64,000 nt of DNA from Tretioscincus oriximinensis (GCA_022410635.1 JAJVDF010000499.1:418549-482548), one strand, 5' to 3'; numbered from the stretch's first letter, positions 43,630 through 54,260 are shown. Notes: generated by a model not told the origin, from the sequence alone. Numbers and translations: made by a program.

Positions 43630-44331
43630 CCACCCACAACATTAGAGGGACTTTTACATGCTCATCTTCTAATGTGGTGTATTCCATTTTCTGCCAACAA
43701 TGCCCCTCTACACTCTACATTGGGCAAACAGGACAATCCCTTCGCCAGAGAATAAATGGACACAAATCAGATATTCGAAAGGGCAACACACAGAAACCAG
43801 TTGCTGAACATTTTAACCTTCCAGGACATTATCTCTCAGACCTCAGGACTGCAGTTTTGAACAAAGAAACTACAAAGGAAGGTTTGAAAGAGAAGCAGCA
43901 GAACTTGAATGCATTCACAAGTTCCAGGCCATCAGCAAAGGACTTAACAGAGACAATGGTTTCCTGGCCAACTATACATTTTTATGACACCTGTTAAGTA
44001 TTTGATTGATTCTCTAACAGACATTGCCCCTTGTTGCCCCAGGGACTTTTTTACATAAGAGGATTAGTTCCTGCTATTTACCTGTTTTTTAAGGAGATTA
44101 GTTCCTGCTATTTACCTGCAATTCAACACCTCCCTACAGTTGCATATGCTTTGTCTTCTCCCATACACATTTTCCTATAAATACCTGACCCTGACATTAG
44201 TCCCTCAGCATCTGAAGAAGTAGACCTGTCTACGAAAGCTTATGCCAACCACTTTTCTCAAGATAGTCTCAAAGTGCTGCTAGCTCCTTTGCTGGACTTT
44301 CTGCTAGACTAACACGGCTATTTCTCTGAAA
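43630..44331 (+). mobile_element. Penelope-like retroelement, 5' truncated, inside CR1
   Basis: A 702-bp insertion flanked by 11-bp duplications. It holds the C-terminal endonuclease region (see separate entry) and a 3' non-coding part with ATTGCCCCTTGTTGCCCCAG, CTATAAATACCTGACCCTGAC, CGAAAGCTTATGCCAACC and the terminus GACTAACACGGCTATTTCTC. A 20-bp phrase (AGATTAGTTCCTGCTATTTAC) is locally duplicated near 44060-44115. It is younger than the CR1 copy it interrupts. Confidence 0.92.
43674..43997 (+). pseudogene. Penelope GIY-YIG endonuclease fragment
   Basis: A 107-residue open frame matching the C-terminal GIY-YIG domain of Penelope-like elements. 'LYIGQTGQSLRQR' is the YIG half of the motif, followed by 'INGHKSDIRKG', 'PVAEHFN' and 'GHYLSDL'. 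It has a Cys pair in 'FCQQCPS' near the start. In intact elements this domain nicks the target DNA for reverse transcription. The reverse-transcriptase domain is missing through 5' truncation, so the copy cannot move on its own. The frame has stayed open, which points to a fairly recent insertion. Confidence 0.9.
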
Positions 44332-45815
44332 TAGTTTATCAATGTCCTTTTTAAATTGGGGCTCCCAGAACTGAACACAGTATTCCAAGTGTGGTCGTAC
44401 CAAAGTACTGTAGAGAGGAATAATTACTTCACGTGATCGAATTAATACACCCCAGAATTTTGTTTGCATTTTTGCAGTTGCTTCACACTGTTGACTCATG
44501 TTCAGGCTGTGATCTACCAATACACCCAGGTCCTTTTCACCTGTGCTGCTGCTCAGACATATTTGTGTGCTGTTTTCATTCCCCATCCCCCCCAGATGTG
44601 GGATCTTGCATTTCTCTCTATTAAATACCATTCTGTTAGTTTCAATCCATTATTCCAGCTTGTCTAGATCTTTTTGAATTCTTTCTCTATCTTGTTTAGT
44701 ATTAGCAACACCTCCTAACTTCGTGTCATCAGCAAATTTGATAAGTTTTCCTTCAATTTCCACATCTAGGTCATTTATAAATATGTTAAACAGCACTGGG
44801 CTTAGGACAGACCCTTGTGGTACTCCACTTGTAACATTCTTCCAATTGGATGTGCAACCATTTATTACCACTCTTTGAGTACGATCATTAAGCCAGTTTT
44901 GAATCCATCTAACTGTTGTTTTTTCAGTCCCATAGTTGACCATTTTTTCAACAAGGATGAAATGAGATACTTTGTCAAATGCTTTATTGAAGTCAAGATA
45001 CACCATGTCTGGCATGACTTGTTTGTTACGAATCAATGTTGGCTCTGGATAATTAATGCATTCCTATCCAAGTGCTGGCATACATGCTGCTTTATAACTT
45101 GTTCAAGGAGCTTTCCTGGTATTGAAGTCAGACTCACCGGCCTGTAATTTCCTGGTTCCACTTTTTCCCCCTTTTGAAGATAGGGACAACATTTGCCCTT
45201 TTCCATTCTACTGGGACTTCTCCTGTTGTCCATGAATTTTCAAAAATCACTGCAAGTGGTTCCGCTATTACTTCTGCTAATTTCTTTAGTACCCTGGGGT
45301 GTAGTTCATCTGGGCCTGGAGACTTGAATTCATTTAAATTAGCTAAGAGTTCCTTCACCTTTTCTCTGTTTATTAAGTGCCCTGATTCTTTTGTTCCTTC
45401 AATAGTATAGTGAAGGCTAGCTGTTGTTGTATTTTCTTTCTCAGAAAAAAAACAGGTGCAGAATAAGAGTTCAGAAGTTCAGATTTCTCAGTATTCCCTT
45501 TGTAGAACTCCTATAGCATCTTTAGTTTTTCTTTTTGTTTTGACCTACCCCCAAAACTCTTTATTATTGCTTTTTACATTCCTTGCTTTAGCTTTTCTGA
45601 CACTTGCCCTACATTTGCTGCAGACTGCCTTACATTCTTCCTTAAAAATGTTCTCCTTCTTCCATTTCATAAACATTTTTTCCTTTTTAGTAAGTTATTA
45701 AGATCTGGGTTCATCCACCGTGGCCTCTTTAGATGCTTCCCGTGTTTTCTTCTTTGGGGAATTGTTAAAGATTGTCCTTCTAGAATCTCATTTTCCAGAC
45801 CCAAGAGTATTTCTT
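44332..45815 (-). mobile_element. CR1-like LINE, ORF2 body right of Penelope insertion
   Basis: A continuous reverse copy from TTATCAATGTCC up through the reverse-transcriptase domain and about 380 bases further 5' (encoding 'PRWMNPDL'- and 'VRKAKARN'-like linker sequence near 45600-45720). It fades near 45815. With 43354-43629 it gives about 1.76 kb of one CR1 copy. Confidence 0.9.
44343..45430 (-). pseudogene. CR1 ORF2 reverse transcriptase, broken
   Basis: Reverse frames in order: 'KSPGPDELHPRVLKKLAE' (45134-45358), 'PGNYRPVSLTSIPGKLLEQ' (45033-45233), then 'YLDFNKAFDKVSH', 'SGVPQGSVLSPVLFNIFIND' and the catalytic 'FADDTKLGG' (44650-45036), then 'EKDLGVLVD' and 'RPHLEYCVQFW' (44269-44631). 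These are the RT blocks of CR1-clade LINEs, including the FADD motif. Frames shift twice (about 45134-45230 and 45033) and a stop lies near 44650. It is non-functional but the best preserved RT in the window. The last 20 residues of the final frame are Penelope sequence. Confidence 0.92.
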
Positions 45816-47337
45816 GGTACTTTATTTACTTACAAATGTTTTATCTTCTTTTTCATAAAGATCTTAGAACAGTTTGCAGCAATTATGAAACTGTGAAAAC
45901 ATTTCACACTTATAACAACAAAATAAATGTGCGCCAAATTACAGTAAAGAGCTTAGGAGTTGCTAAGTGCTTCAGATAACAAGCCCAGACCTTCTTGCAG
46001 GCACTAGGGAGCAAATGAAAGCTACAAAATCTGTGAAGAACAGACCTACTTGATCCACAAGGCAGTTACATGTTTCATGTCCATGGATGAGATAGCACTG
46101 TGCATTTATATGTTGTGATTTTGAACAACTGTTCACCTAAGCCTATGACAAAATACTAATTCTATAGATATTAAGAGAAAATATCTTTCTTTTTTACTGT
46201 GTTTTTAGCTCTAGGTAGCCAAAACCTGCAGACAAGTGATAGAATAATTGATAAAAAATGTACCCCTGGAGGTACTTTTGCAATCATTGTTCTATATTTT
46301 CTGAGAAGGTTCAGAAATACGATTTCTTTTCACCCTAAAATGTGGCCATCAATTGCCAAGCGCATTAATGGCATGGCTTCATGGAACCATTTGGATATTT
46401 TCAGACTATCTGACTAGAAGTACAGTATATTTATTAAACCCCCACAGTTTGCTTGGTTCTGAATCTGAGATGTCTTCCTAAAGAGCTCACAATTTCCATC
46501 GTGAGCAAGTTAGAATATAGTAGTCCAGAGTAGACAATACTAATCCTGTATGTTTGATGGAAGCTCTGGTCAGGAACTGTCTGTTGTCATATTGCTGTGA
46601 GAGAGAAATTGATGTGGTCAGAGATACAAAGGCAGTAGAAAAGATAAGAAAAAACAATGAGACTAACAATTTTTCAGTCTTTTGCCTACAGTATAAAGAA
46701 ATACCATGGTAACATTGAACTGCACTGTCAGCAGTTCATGACAGAGTACCATTAAGTCTGGAAGGTCAAGTTATATAAATCCACTGAGTGAAGAGTTTCT
46801 CCATTATTGTATTAATCTTTGCTCAATTATTTCCTGTTGAAATGGGTAAAAGATAGAAGTGAATTGTTTTGTCATAGGGATAACCCAATAGGGATAAGCT
46901 AAACCCATTTCTAATTTTTTTTAAAAAAACTGTCCCCTCAAGCTATTAAATCCAGATAGTTTTCCTACTCTTCTTGCAAATGTTTGTCGATTTAGACTAG
47001 ATGTTGCTTTGCTGTTACAAAGACAAAAGCCTCCATCTGTCTCCATCATTTTCTTAATTTACCTCCATGCATCAGTTAGAGTAAATACTAAAGCTGCATC
47101 CATTTGGCTCTTGTTTAATCTAGATTGTTTTGATAATTCAGGTTATCAAATAATTCAACCAAAACAGAGGCACTCTGTATTTTGGGGTTGCATGTTCAGA
47201 AAGTTAAATGGCACCTGATTATTGATTGGGTTGTTCTGTCTCAGAAAAACGGAGTTCACAGTTTGGGTGTAGTTCTGGCTTCATAGCTGTCACTTGAGAA
47301 TCATTGAGTGCTTATCTCCATATCCATACTTTGTAAC
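45816..47337. other. Gene-free stretch, nothing recognised
   Basis: About 1.5 kb with no recognised family and only short open frames. Confidence 0.45.
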
Positions 47338-47470
47338 AGCTAGATGAGATTGCTGTAGATGAGATTCACATGAGCCACCTGTGAAGATGGTCTAGAAGCT
47401 GAAACCGGTGCAGAACTGAGCAGTATAACTCCTGATAGTTTGTAGCTGAATATCCATCATGCTGACCAAG
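47338..47470 (+). mobile_element. Possible L2-like ORF2 fragment
   Basis: GATGGTCTAGAAGCTGAAACC and GGTGCAGAACTGAGCAG resemble the L2 codons for the KLQLVQNAAAR region. It is diverged with no long frame. Confidence 0.3.
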
Positions 47471-47591
47471 GGAACTGGACTAGTTACTAATATGCTATCA
47501 ACTCCATTTGAAGGTGCCGATAGTGACACTGTATAAAACCCTAATTAATTACTTTGATCTCAGATACTTTTGAAATAGCTTTCCAGTGGAG

Positions 47592-47770
47592 ATTATTTAT
47601 TTGTTTGTACTATATCTGAAGGTCTCAAGGCAGTTAATAATAAAATAATACAAAATTGCCTGAAAGTAGAGACAGGAAAGCTGTTTCTTCAGCCAAAAAC
47701 TGTGTTAAAGAAACATGTCTTCATAGATTTTCTGAATGAATACATTGAGGATGGTTGGTGCTCATCAAGG
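47592..47770 (-). mobile_element. L2-like LINE 3' end
   Basis: GATTATTTATTTGTTTGTAC, TATATCTGAAGGTCTCAAGGC, TTGCCTGAAAGTAGAGACAGG and CTTCAGCCAAAAACTG match the L2 tails at 39545 and 55025 in order. Confidence 0.6.
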
Positions 47771-47814
47771 TAGGAGACTAATTTCCTCTAAATGTAATCT
47801 TGCCAGGATGCATG

Positions 47815-48168
47815 ATGATGATGATGATGATGAAGAAAAAGAAGAAGAAAAAAAAGAAGAAAAAGAAGAAGAAGCAGAAGAAGAAGCAGAAGAAGAAGAA
47901 CTGGGTTCTTTTACCCTGCTTTTCTCACCTTTCAAAGGGACTCAAAGCGGCTTACAAGGGTATTTTTGCCCGAAGGCTCACATTCTTTCTTCCCCACCAG
48001 GCTCTGGTGGTTCCCATTTATCTACTTGCAGTCAGTTGCAATTTCTTGCAATTCTTGCTTTCAAACAGCTGGGTTGGCTAGAGCTACAGGCACATCCAAC
48101 ACAGAGCTTTGAAACCCAATCTCTCAAATGAGAGACCGTTTTCTTAGCGACTGAGCGATTTTAGAGTT
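47815..48168 (-). mobile_element. SINE-A copy with mixed GAT/GAA tail
   Basis: A GATGATGATGAT run, then GAAGAAGAA-type tail, CTCACCTTTCAAAGGGACTC, GGCTCTGGTGGTTCCC, GGTTGGCTAGAGCTACAGGC, then shortened box B (TTTGAAACCCAATC) and box A (CGACTGAGCG). About 30 bases between the body and box B are deleted. Confidence 0.85.
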
Positions 48169-48175
48169 GCTGGTA

Positions 48176-48222
48176 CCTGTCCTGAGACCTTCACGTATAA
48201 ATATAATGAATAAATAAACAAA
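48176..48222 (+). mobile_element. L2/SINE-B 3' tail fragment
   Basis: CCTGTCCTGAGACCTTCACG, TATAAATATAATG and AATAAATAAACA. Only the tail is present, directly after a SINE-A copy. Confidence 0.5.
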
Positions 48223-49306
48223 GAAGAACCTTCCCAGGGTAGAAGTGTGCAACTGGGTTCCTTTCTTGTCAGTTAATTGTAAAATTGCAAGCACAGGTAT
48301 GATCAAGCTTTGAGCTTTGAGCTTGAGTTGTCTTCACTCTGGGTGGTGGTGCTTTGTCAGACATGCTGTTCTATTTTCACTGAGTGATTCATTATTTTCA
48401 TTTTGTTTTATCTTTTGGGTAATATGCAATGTAAACAGTAATTCCAACTGCAAGAACCTGTGAGGGCTTTCAAAGGTCAGGCTAGCATTAAGTCTCCCTA
48501 TTCACTTGTTTATGGAGCAGGAAACTCCAATACAGTCATCCTTGTTAATCTGATATCTAACTCAGAACATTCTTTTTAAGGCAATAGTTGTGATAATTTG
48601 GTGGCATCCTAGTGCCTAATGAAATTGCCGTGGAGACATGATGGAATGGTACACAAAGAATGCCTAAATATAGCATTATCTTGGTTGGGTGCTCGACCAG
48701 TTGTAGCTTCCCTAAATGCACTTTTAAAAAAGAACTTAAAATGTTTACAATGAGTTTGCTCTTCTTGTGTTTTTCCATCCAGCATTGTTTCTTTGGTCCA
48801 GCAAAAGGTGTCATAGGCAGGGAAAAGGTACTTTCTTCATTATATCTGCAGCCTGCAATGTAGATTTGTAATAGCACCAGCAAAAGAAATAAAAGTAAAA
48901 AGCTTTCCCCCATTTTTAATATAGGTTCATTGAAAATTATACATGAAAAGGAAAGTGTTGTATGGATTGTATGATTTTTTTTTACTTACTATGTCTTTGT
49001 TTAAAATATTTAACATGCAGATCTATGTTTTAATGAATAATGAGGGTCAAGGGAATGGCTGTTTATCAGTAGTTGATCAGATTGCTTAAAAGCTAAACTT
49101 CAACCCCCAGTTTCTTCCCAATGGTAGGCAATGGTACTTCTCTGTCTCTGCCAAGAAAACGGTATGGAGGTGCTTATGGGGTGCCCAAATGATCTGCCAG
49201 GGGGGTGGCCATGGCTTGAAGGCAGAGATGCATTACCAGATAGTCAAAGCAGGCACTGGCCTATGGGCCCCATGCCTTTTAAGGGCCTTACAGCAACAGA
49301 TCAAAA
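48223..49306. other. Gene-free stretch, nothing recognised
   Basis: A 118-residue reverse frame (48557-48913) shows a leucine-rich start but no domain. No repeat family recognised. Confidence 0.45.

Positions 49307-49382
<76 letters not shown>
49307..49382. repeat. ATT/AAT microsatellite, about 75 bp
   Basis: Uninterrupted ATT repeats, about 25 units. The poly-Ile and poly-Leu open frames across it are artefacts. A short CAACAACAA run follows at 49413. Confidence 0.95.
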
Positions 49383-50864
49383 GGGTTTAATCTGGCCCTA
49401 CACGAAGGTACACAACAACAACAACAGCACCAGTAGAGGCATTGTTTTAAATATATGCTGGTTTGCTTGATAATATTCTAATATTGACATACAACAATTT
49501 TCTTGATCAATATGGAAACTGGCATGCTGGAGTCAAAAACCCAGTTCTATTCCTGTTGGTATTAAACTGAATTCTCAAGAGCTAGATCAGTAAGCAGATT
49601 CACAGACCAATGGGACATCTGTTCCACTCTGGGTAGTTGTTTGGAAGTAAATTAAGAGTTTCCATTTAAAGGGTTGAAGGGAGCAGCTTGTGGCTAGAAA
49701 AAAGAGGCATCAGTATAGGAACGACAGCTCATAATCATGCTGGCTTCCTTTGAGCACTGTTGTGTGAAACAGCCCTTGTTTCCTAGGAAGCTGTTGGTAA
49801 CGGCCTTCCTCCATGTCAATGTTAAGATTTACAGATAAACAGATGGCATTACTGCCATTGATGCCTACTGGTTTGCAACCAACTCAGGTGGAAGCATCCT
49901 GCCGAGATGGTATATTAAGAGGATGAGACCAAAACAAGAAAGAAAAATAAAAAGTAACTTTCCAAAGCTGCACAGTAAAGATGTTGTAGTTACTCAATAT
50001 GTCAATTGGGGCTGTAATAAAAGCATTGTCTTCATTACCTACGTTTATAATAATTATGATAAAGCTTGCTTTGTTTTCTTAAGCTTTAAAAATAATTGAC
50101 AATCGTTTATAGCACGTCAAGGATATAAGCTCCCATAATGCAAAGGTTGCTTGGTAATTAAACCAAGAGCTTTTCTTCCCTTACTCTTAAACTGAACGTT
50201 GAAAGGTTTATACCTTAGTTCAGTATAAAGGAAGTCCTGCATTTTGCTAATACATGGCTTCTATATTCCATGGAGTATAAACAATATTGAGCTGTACTGG
50301 ATGGAGCATGTAATCAACTAGGTGACCCAGAATGGTTGCCTTAGTTTTTTTTTTATAAAGCTCTGCTGGCAATATAGTGGGTGCTAAAATGGACCATGGA
50401 AAATTGTGGCAAGGAAGGGATGTGCTTACATGTTCCAGTTCAACAAGGGAACTCATTTCAGTTGTGTAAAAAAACCCACTGCTGAAATAGGTGCCCCTAG
50501 GCACATCATGGCCAGAAGCCTACTCCATAGTTCTTGCAAACTTTGGGCAGAGTGGAGAACAGGCATTCAAACGGAAACATGTACCACCCCAGTTGGTGAA
50601 CTGCTCCAGCTGCTCTGCTTTCAGTGAAACAGTCCTTGAAAAGCCACTATAGAAGTGCCCTAGAACNTTAGGTCTTATATTGTTCTGCAGTTGAATGGTT
50701 GGTGATGCAGTAGATGCCAAACATTATTACTAGGAAACCCATAATAGCTCTGATTATGAACCTTTGTGGGCAATGTTATGGTCTCTGCTTTTTAAAATGC
50801 TGTCCAGGAACGCCATAGCTTTCCTTCCAAGGAGATGTTTTTTAATATCATGGATGCAATCACT
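49383..50864. other. Gene-free stretch, nothing recognised
   Basis: About 1.5 kb, AT-rich, without a recognised family or gene. Confidence 0.45.
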
Positions 50865-51340
50865 GGCTACATCACCTGTCCGTTTCCTCCGCTTTGCAAA
50901 CGCTTAAAAAAACAAACGCGTTGGCCGTCTGTCCCCATTTTACTTGACATTCAGCTACTGCTTCGTTCGAATGAGAAGCCCCAGAAGACACTGCTGCACT
51001 TTTTTTTAACTACAATCCCCAGAATTCCCTACAACCCTGCCTACTGTTCCCAGGCACTCGCTGTGCAGCGCAACGCTCCAAGATCCAATGAAAACTTTAC
51101 ATTTGCATAAAAGCAGCTCCAGAGAGATTCTTCTTTGGGACTTTAAAATGGAGGCCCTGTCCACATGGAGCCTTATTCTGGATAACTTCTCAGTGGCTGT
51201 TAAAATCGCATGATATGAGGAGGCTGTTTACTGCGCTTTAAAGACCTTTAGAGTGCATGGAAGGCTGGACACACATGGATCCATGGGTTAGACAGAAACC
51301 CGCCTCCAAACCGCAGGAAATACAACGTGGGAATCGAACC
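50865..51340 (+). mobile_element. Repeat family M2, copy 3
   Basis: GGCTACATCACCTGTCC, CAATCCCCAGAATTCCC, AAATGGAGGCCCTG, GAGGAGGCTGTTTACTGCGC, AAAGACCTTTAGAGTGCATG and GCAGGAAATACAACGTGGG, ending GAATCGAACC. It has the same word order as copies 1 and 2 but is more diverged at the left and carries about 35 extra bases near 51160 (CCACATGGAGCCTTATTC). The reversed end reads GGTTCGATTCCC, which resembles a box B, so a SINE origin is an alternative to a MITE. Confidence 0.6.
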
Positions 51341-51668
51341 TCTGTCTGCAGTAGCCCAAGAAAATAAAATGTGAGACTGCTTCTGTTTCCCCTCCTTTTG
51401 TCAGGAAATGATGAGAATTGTAGCCATTATCTTTTTTCCCCCTAATGTTAAGGTTCAAGTCAACTTTTGCTCTCCTCTTTTACCTAGGGCTGCCAAAATA
51501 TGGCAGCCCTGGGTGAAAGAAAAGAGCAAAACCAGGATGGGAGTGGAGTGGGGGTGCGTGCACACACACGTACATGCGCGCACATACGGACNCTTGTAAT
51601 GGGACAGGCAGAACCTCTGTTTTGCCTATCTCACCACAAGTGTCCGTGTGTACGCGCGTGTGTGTGCA

Positions 51669-51873
51669 TAGCTGCGCCAATGCTGGAGGCGGGGTTTCGC
51701 GTGAGGCAAAGCGCGCCAACTCGCCTCCAGCGGAGCAAAAACACCTGGGTTTGTGACAGGAGAACAGAGCTGTCCTCCTGTCACAAACCTAGGCGTTTTT
51801 GCTCCGCTGGAGGTGAGTTCGCGGGCTTTGCAAGCAGGCGCACGAAACCCCGCCTCCAGCATTGGCGCAGCTA
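51669..51873. repeat. 205-bp central palindrome of FB2
   Basis: TAGCTGCGCCAATGCTGGAG...GGGTTTCG at the left is the reverse complement of the right end CGAAACCCCGCCTCCAGC...GGCGCAGCTA. Arms run to a centre near 51771 (AACAGAGCTGT) with TTTGTGACAGGAG/CTCCTGTCACAAA next to it. A few mismatches lie in the middle of each arm. Confidence 0.9.
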
Positions 51874-51955
51874 CGGCACGCTCCGAGATTCCTTTCAGGA
51901 CCCCGGAAAGCGTTGCCGGGCTGCAGCCATCAGCTCTGACGGCTCCTTTTCCTTT

Positions 51956-52016
51956 AAAATCCTGCATTTTTACATTCCCTGATGCAGCATCGGGGAATGT
52001 AAAAATCCAGGACTTT
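51956..52016. repeat. 61-bp palindrome of FB2, absent from the other copy
   Basis: Bases 51956-51985 (AAAATCCTGC...CCCTGATGC) pair inverted with 51987-52016 with three mismatches and a one-base loop. The copy at 36538 reads straight across this position. Confidence 0.9.
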
Positions 52017-52104
52017 ATCTTAAAACCAGGAGGGGTGTATATTTTAGTCCCCCAAACCGGGATTGTCCCACTTTCCCGGGATGTATGGCAACCCTACTTT
52101 CACC

Positions 52105-52677
52105 CCATCAAGAGGTTTCTTTATTCTTCTTCCCTACCTGCCATCAGAGTTGTATTGCAATTGTATCTGAAATAAGTTATTTCTCATGGCAATCTTTATT
52201 AGAATTTATCATGCTTTTGTGTGATCTTAAACAGTCAAAGCGTTAGCATCGTCAGGAAAGCAGACGTAGACTTTTTTGGAATTCTCTTATTTTNTCCGTG
52301 ATGCAGCAGATGCTGGCAATATGATGTACAATTCCTTTGCCTCTCTGAACACTGCTTTACACTTCTTATAGCTCTTGATTTACACATTGTTGTGGCATAG
52401 CTTGAAGAAACCCGAGGAAACGCGTTGGTAATTTGAGCATTCCTTGGCTTTGCCCTTCCTTAGAATGGGATGCAAATTTATCTTTTCCCAGACACTTTTG
52501 AATTTTCCAAATTTGTTGGCATATTGAGTGTAGCATTTCAACAGCAGTATCTTCTAGGATTTTAAACAGCTGGGAGGATGAGCCTGACACCTCATGATAA
52601 CGCACTCTAACCAGCTTTTATCCAAAGCCTGCCCTATTTTTAGATGTGGTTGTTTAAGNCATGTTAATTGTGTTTTT
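52105..52677. other. Gene-free stretch, nothing recognised
   Basis: No family or gene recognised. Confidence 0.45.
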
Positions 52678-52735
52678 ATTGTTAACCTCCCTGAGACCTT
52701 TGGATNTAGGGCNGTATAGAAATGTAAATAAATAG
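52678..52735 (+). mobile_element. L2/SINE-B 3' tail fragment
   Basis: TTGTTAACCTCCCTGAGACC, TTTGGATNTAGGGCNGTATAG and AATGTAAATAAATAG. The tail only, with no SINE head. Confidence 0.55.
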
Positions 52736-53086
52736 TTGGCTTCTCTTCCAGAATATANTCTGAAAAAGACCCAGTCGAAAAGGGTCAACATGAGGAAAGA
52801 CAATCTGAAAAACGTCCTGATTCTGCATTGTTAAGGACCTTATATACCAAACATATACCATAAGAATTTGAATCTGGCCTAATAACTGATTGGTANGTTT
52901 TACATGCAGAACACTACATTTTGCACCACAGGGTGCAACTTCTGGACTAAGTAGAAGGGTAATTCCACAAATAGCACATGTAACTAATCCAGATGAGAAG
53001 TTTCCAGAGCATGAACACAAGTAAGAACATAGCTGGTACATCAGCCAGAGTCACAAAGAAAAAGGGGACCGTAGCCTTAGTGGCTT

Positions 53087-53312
53087 AAGAACATAAGAAG
53101 AGCCATACTGGATCAGGGCAGAGCCCATCTAGTCCAGNATTCTGTCTCACACAGAGGCTCACCAGATGCTCCTTGGCAGTCTGAACAGAAGGAAACAAAA
53201 TATGCGCGTGACTCCCTGCAAATGGTATCCCATCCTGGAGGCATCATCCAGACATACATCCTAATGCCCATTTATACCTTTGGTGTCCATAAATGTGTCT
53301 AGTCTAGACTTT
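53087..53312 (-). mobile_element. CR1-like LINE 3' end (type 1 tail)
   Basis: AGAACATAAGAAGAGCC, TACTGGATCAGGGCAGAGCC, CACAGAGGCTCACCAG and TTTGGTGTCCATAAATGTG in reverse. Short internal deletion near 53227 and truncated 5' end. Confidence 0.85.
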
Positions 53313-53555
53313 CTGCACTTAAATTAGATCCTATTTGCCATTATGATGGTCTTCTGGGCTTCTTCTGGTCAGGTTTGTGAAGACTAAAGAGCCCATTTTG
53401 TCTGGTATGCTTTTATCTGTACAATATGCATAGAATGGAACTTATTTTGGATCAGGAAACTAAAAATGACTTCATGGTCTGATTCTAAGATGGAATCCTC
53501 ATTCTCAATCTGCTGGCAAACTGAGCTAATGGGAGACTCATTTCAGCTATTTGCC
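53313..53555. other. Short stretch, nothing recognised
   Basis: No family recognised. Confidence 0.4.
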
Positions 53556-53849
53556 TTGTTGTGCTTCCACCGGTGGGTGAAGGAAGGAAGCTCCGGCCCG
53601 TGAGTGCNCGAGCGCAGCCTTCCCACTGCCCGGCCTGCTTTGAAGGCTCTCCACTGATTGGCAGAGGGCCCCGTTGAGCNGGCTACATTTTTTNNAAAAA
53701 AAGCGTTTTCTGAGCGCAGAACTGAAAATATCAGCTCTCATTAAACCCACTGCAAGGCAGGTTTGCAGTGACTGTGTCACCATTACGTCTGAAGGAGCCA
53801 CCGGCACGGTGCTCCTATGCAGACATAATTGCTGCGTGCGGATGCAGCC
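53556..53849 (-). mobile_element. MITE family M1, copy 3
   Basis: The right end GTGCGGATGCAGCC is the M1 terminus. Reading in reverse gives CAATTATGTCTGCATAGG, CAAACCTGCCTTGCAGTGG and GAGAGCTGATATTTTCAG as in copies 1 and 2. The left terminus is decayed (GTTGTGCTTCCACC). Two Ns near 53694. Confidence 0.7.
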
Positions 53850-53872
53850 TTTGTCTTACATAGACGCTGAAA

Positions 53873-53882
53873 CTCTTAATAA
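53873..53882. repeat. 10-bp target duplication of the composite SINE-B
   Basis: CTCTTAATAA, repeated exactly at 54251-54260 just outside the SINE head. Confidence 0.8.
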
Positions 53883-54250
53883 TAATTTATTTATTATTTA
53901 TTTATTTATTTATTTGTTAGTAATGAAGTGACTTCAGGTTAAGTGCCTTGCTGAAGCTGCTTCCTGTTTTCATTGACATATGGGAGGACTACAAAACAAT
54001 GGAATTTATTTATTTATTTATTTGTACTTGTATCCCGCCCTATACCTGAATGTCTCAGGGTGGCCAACCATAGGACGGCGCACATAGCTTTTGGTCCTTT
54101 CTCCACAACAGACACCCTGTGGAGTAGGTGGGGCTGAGAGAGTTCAAAGAACTGTGACTGGACCAAGGTCACCCAGTTGACTTCATGGAGGAGTGGGGAA
54201 TCGAACCGGGAGACTACCAGGTACGATCTGACCACTACACCAAACTGGCT
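53883..54250 (-). mobile_element. SINE-B copy carrying a 3'-transduced segment
   Basis: Reverse-strand order: tRNA-like head (54250), body, AAAT tail (54023-54004), about 90 bases of non-SINE sequence (54003-53915), then a second AAAT tail (53914-53883). The non-SINE segment is the same as the sequence beyond the SINE-B tail at 62371-62459. CTCTTAATAA occurs on both sides (53873-53882 and 54251-54260), a 10-bp target duplication enclosing the whole composite. Box B reads GGTTCGATTCCCC on the reverse strand. Confidence 0.85.
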
Positions 54251-54260
54251 CTCTTAATAA

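Larger units (their letters stand above)
51485..52096 (-). mobile_element. hAT-like element FB2, complete, built of four palindromes
   Basis: A 612-bp GC- and CpG-rich element in AT-rich DNA. Ends are TAGGGCTGCCA and TGGCAACCCTA, with CTTTTACC (51477-51484) and CTTTCACC (52097-52104) outside: an 8-bp duplication with one mismatch, the hAT hallmark. Four inverted repeats lie in series: 51486-51510, about 51559-51668, 51669-51873 and 51956-52016. Open frames of 113-160 residues on both strands are by-products of CpG-rich palindromes. No transposase is present. A truncated relative lies at 36538-36760. Confidence 0.82.

Noticed and set aside
44650..45358. Functional reverse transcriptase gene or a host-domesticated RT
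   Set aside because: Two frameshifts and a stop break it, and it has the usual 5' truncation and a Penelope insertion of a dead CR1 copy.
49131..49470. Poly-Ile and poly-Leu open frames
   Set aside because: Readings of the ATT microsatellite.
51500..52175. Open frames of 113-160 residues around 51.5-52.2 kb
   Set aside because: By-products of the CpG-rich palindromes of FB2; the frames mirror one another on both strands.
53883..53914. TTTA run as an ordinary microsatellite
   Set aside because: Position next to the target duplication and at the end of the transduced segment makes it a retroposon tail.
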